From Mycolicibacterium baixiangningiae (GTDB lineage: Bacteria > Actinomycetota > Actinomycetes > Mycobacteriales > Mycobacteriaceae): DNA of 64,000 nucleotides. The stretch covers positions 1,426,001 through 1,490,000 of the forward strand of contig NZ_CP066218.1 in assembly GCF_016313185.1 (NCBI RefSeq), given 5' to 3'. Of the stretch, positions 61,801-64,000 are shown piece by piece. The notes below the pieces were generated by a model. That model ran no database searches, was not told where the DNA came from, and saw nothing but the letters and a program-made list of their open reading frames with translations. The position numbers were made by a program, and so were the translations under genes. Each line of letters begins with the position of its first letter. The stretch's first letter is position 1.

Positions 61801-62439
61801 ATGGGCGGCGTCGGGCTGTTGTACGTCGGAGCCGTGCTGATCATCGACGGCCTGATGCTGCTCGGTCGCATAACCCCGCAGGGGGCGACGCCGCTGAACT
61901 TCTTCGTCGGCGGGCTGCAGGTGTTGACGCCCACCGTGTTGATCGTTCAGTCCGGCGGTGATCCGGACGTCATCTTCGGCGCCTCAGGCCTCTACCTGTT
62001 CGGGTTCACGTATCTGTGGGTGGCCGTCAACAACACCACGGGGTGGAGCGGTGAAGGCCTCGGCTGGTTCTCCCTGTTCGTCGCGCTCGCGGCCATCGGC
62101 TACGCATGGCATGCGTTCGCGGTCGAAGCCGACCCGGCTTTCGGCGCGATCTGGCTGCTGTGGGCCGTGCTGTGGTTCATGTTGTTCGTGCTCCTCGGTC
62201 TGGGCCGTGTCGCGCTGAGGCCGGCGGTCGGCGTCGTCGCCGTGGTCGACGGTGTGGTGACCGCCGCCGTCCCGGCTTTCCTGATCGTGTCCGGCCAATG
62301 GGTCACCGGCACAGTTCCCGCCGTGGTCATCGCCGTCATCGGTGTTGCCGCCGTTGTCCTCGCCGTTCCGATTGGCCGCCGGCTCGGCGCGCCGACACCC
62401 GATGCCCCGACGCCGGCCGCGCCTGCGGCCACGACCTAA
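61801..62439 (+). CDS. amiS: AmiS/UreI-family amide or urea channel
   Basis: A 212-residue membrane protein with six or seven helices, starting MGGVGLLYVGAVLIIDGLML. It contains the AmiS/UreI fingerprint FGLYLFGFTYLWVAVNNTTG-like segment (GLYLFGFTYLWVAVNN) and WFSLFVALAAIGYAW. AmiS-family proteins let short-chain amides or urea cross the membrane. It sits between the FmdB and amidase genes, 4 bp after the former. Confidence 0.88.
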   Translation: MGGVGLLYVGAVLIIDGLMLLGRITPQGATPLNFFVGGLQVLTPTVLIVQSGGDPDVIFGASGLYLFGFTYLWVAVNNTTGWSGEGLGWFSLFVALAAIGYAWHAFAVEADPAFGAIWLLWAVLWFMLFVLLGLGRVALRPAVGVVAVVDGVVTAAVPAFLIVSGQWVTGTVPAVVIAVIGVAAVVLAVPIGRRLGAPTPDAPTPAAPAATT

Positions 62440-62457
62440 CCGAAAGAGAGTCATCGC

Positions 62458-63705
62458 ATGCCCGAAGTCGTGTTCAGCGTTGATCAGTCCACATCGATGC
62501 GAGACCAGGCCGTCCCCGGCCACAACCGTTGGCACCCCGACGTCCCAGCGGCCGTGACGGTCAAGCCCGGCGCCGAATTCCGGATCGAGTGCAAGGAGTG
62601 GACTGACGGCCAGATTGGCAACAACGACTCGGCCAACGACGTGCGCGATGTCGACCTCGCGCCGTGTCACATGTTGTCGGGGCCGATCGCCGTCGAGGGC
62701 GCCCAACCCGGTGACCTTCTGGTCGTCGACATCTTGGATCTGGGGCCGGTCCCGCAGACCAACGGTCCGAACTGTGGTGAGGGCTGGGGCTATTCCGGCA
62801 TCTTCGCCAAGGTGAACGGCGGCGGTTTTCTCACCGACTACTACCCCGACGCGTACAAGGCGATCTGGGACTTCCATGGCCAGCAGTGCACGTCGCGGCA
62901 CGTGCCCGGTGTCCGCTACACCGGCATCACGCACCCCGGTCTGTTCGGCACTGCGCCGTCACCGGACTTGCTGGCCAAGTGGAACGAGCGCGAACGGGCG
63001 CTGATCTCCACCGATCCCGATCGGGTTCCGCCGCTGGCCCTGCCGCCGCTGACCACCGGGACCCTCGGCGGCACCGCCTCCGGCGACGTGCTGCAGGCGA
63101 TCGCCGCCGACGGCGCCCGAACCGTGCCCGCCAGGGAGAACGGCGGCAACCACGACATCAAGAACTTCACCCGGGGCAGCCGAATCTTCTACCCAGTCTT
63201 TGTCGACGGCGCGATGCTCTCCGGTGGCGACCTGCACTTCTCTCAGGGCGACGGCGAGATCAACTTCTGCGGAGCGATCGAGATGGGCGGCTTCATCGAC
63301 ATGCACGTAGAGCTGATCAAGGGCGGGATGGAGACGTACGGCATCACCACCAACCCGGTGTTCATGCCGGGTCGGGTCGAGCCGCTCTACTCCGAATGGC
63401 TGACCTTCATCGGCGTGTCGGTGGATCATGCCGAGAACCGCAACGCCTACATGGACGCCACACTCGCCTACCGCAACGCCTGCCTGAATGCGATTGCCTA
63501 CCTCGACAAGTGGGGCTACACCGGGGAGCAGGCGTACTTGATCCTGGGCACCTCACCGATCGAGGGCCGGATAGGAGGCGTGGTCGACATCCCGAACGCG
63601 TGCTGCTCGGTGTTCCTGCCGACCGAGATCTTCGACTTCGACATCCGGCCCGGCGGCAACGGACCCCAGAAGGCGGACCGCGGTCAGGTTGCCGTCACGT
63701 CCTGA
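62458..63705 (+). CDS. amiE: Acetamidase/formamidase (FmdA family)
   Basis: A 415-residue FmdA-type amidase. Motifs are WHPDVPAAVTVKPGAEFRIE, DVRDVDLAPCHMLSGPIAVE, HPGLFGTAPSPDLLAKWNER, GGNHDIKNFTRGSRIFYPVF and DLHFSQGDGEINFCGAIEMG, all typical of the zinc-dependent acetamidase/formamidase family. It hydrolyses short amides to ammonia and the acid. AAAGAGAG precedes the ATG. It is the structural gene of this amide-inducible operon; M. smegmatis uses the symbol amiE. Confidence 0.9.
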   Translation: MPEVVFSVDQSTSMRDQAVPGHNRWHPDVPAAVTVKPGAEFRIECKEWTDGQIGNNDSANDVRDVDLAPCHMLSGPIAVEGAQPGDLLVVDILDLGPVPQTNGPNCGEGWGYSGIFAKVNGGGFLTDYYPDAYKAIWDFHGQQCTSRHVPGVRYTGITHPGLFGTAPSPDLLAKWNERERALISTDPDRVPPLALPPLTTGTLGGTASGDVLQAIAADGARTVPARENGGNHDIKNFTRGSRIFYPVFVDGAMLSGGDLHFSQGDGEINFCGAIEMGGFIDMHVELIKGGMETYGITTNPVFMPGRVEPLYSEWLTFIGVSVDHAENRNAYMDATLAYRNACLNAIAYLDKWGYTGEQAYLILGTSPIEGRIGGVVDIPNACCSVFLPTEIFDFDIRPGGNGPQKADRGQVAVTS

Positions 63706-64000
63706 CCCACGCGCGGCCGTATGGCGTCGATTCGCCACTTCCGCAGTGTCGATCGGTCCACTCAGAACCGGCCGTCGTCGCTCAGTTCGCCATTGGCAAC
63801 GAGTTGGCGCTCAGTGTCTTCCATGTGTCGGGCTGGGGGTTCCACCGACGCGGCACCCGGGGTGGTGGGATCCGGCGTGGTCTCCACCTCGAAGAGGTCG
63901 TCCCAACTGCCGGCGGCGTGGACGGGGCCCGCAACGGCGTTTCACTGAAACCGCGGGGTCCGATTCGCCGAATCGTCGGCCAAACCGTCCTCTGGCGCTG
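63706..64000. other. Right end of window: no confirmed gene
   Basis: The reverse strand from about 63948 to 63767 reads AAGSWDDLFEVETTPDP, then PARHMEDTERQLVANGEL and ends DGRF, with coding-like composition, but a stop at about 63949 cuts it off from any upstream part. It may be the remnant or 3' end of a gene lying beyond the window. Nothing else is recognisable. Confidence 0.35.

Overview
The window reads as chromosome of an environmental, high-GC actinobacterium, most likely a fast-growing mycobacterium (Mycolicibacterium type). The grounds are the codon and base composition, LLM/F420-type oxidoreductases, a cutinase, an AveC-type membrane protein, mycobacterial-style integrases, IdeR-like iron boxes, and an inducible acetamidase locus laid out like that of M. 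smegmatis (sensor / MarR / FmdB / AmiS / amidase). Species cannot be fixed from the sequence alone.

Layout. 1-12 kb: an MFS porter with a divergent TetR regulator, a GlxA-type regulator, a quinone reductase, an amide-type cluster (isochorismatase-family hydrolase, cytosolic AmiC-like sensor, DUF5996 protein), a secreted esterase, and a DesK/DesR-like two-component pair divergent from an ABC exporter. 12-25 kb: a catabolic/redox neighbourhood (LLM oxidoreductases, NTF2-like proteins, quinone reductase, pirin, ECF sigma factor with a coupled cutinase, TetR, a large LuxR ATPase, GNAT, a frameshifted SDR, a fumarylacetoacetase-family protein and a FadR-type GntR regulator). Six near-identical 25-bp elements in front of several of these genes, including the GntR gene, suggest a regulon.

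25.2-37.1 kb is mobile DNA. It holds an IS3-family element that interrupts an ATP-binding protein gene, an excisionase-like HTH gene, a WXG/type VII-secreted putative toxin with an adjacent immunity candidate, and a tyrosine integrase whose 3' end is duplicated and whose catalytic Tyr is Cys in both copies. A tRNA gene follows, with an integrated island between a 37-bp att repeat at 31636 and 37054. The island carries TetR, an AveC-like membrane protein, a VWA protein and a MoxR/CbbQ-type AAA ATPase.

37-64 kb: polyol dehydrogenase, quinol monooxygenase-like protein, SDR, DUF2236 oxygenase, an MFS porter with PobA, an amidohydrolase, then an ABC importer of the peptide/nickel/opine class with three uncharacterised genes flanked by IdeR-like boxes. 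Next come a P-type ATPase coupled to one of two paralogous coiled-coil proteins, a FucP-type symporter coupled to an orphan sugar-binding lipoprotein, and the acetamidase locus. Several genes carry single-base frameshifts (22.96, 26.51, 30.48, 53.3 kb), which are either real decay or consensus errors.
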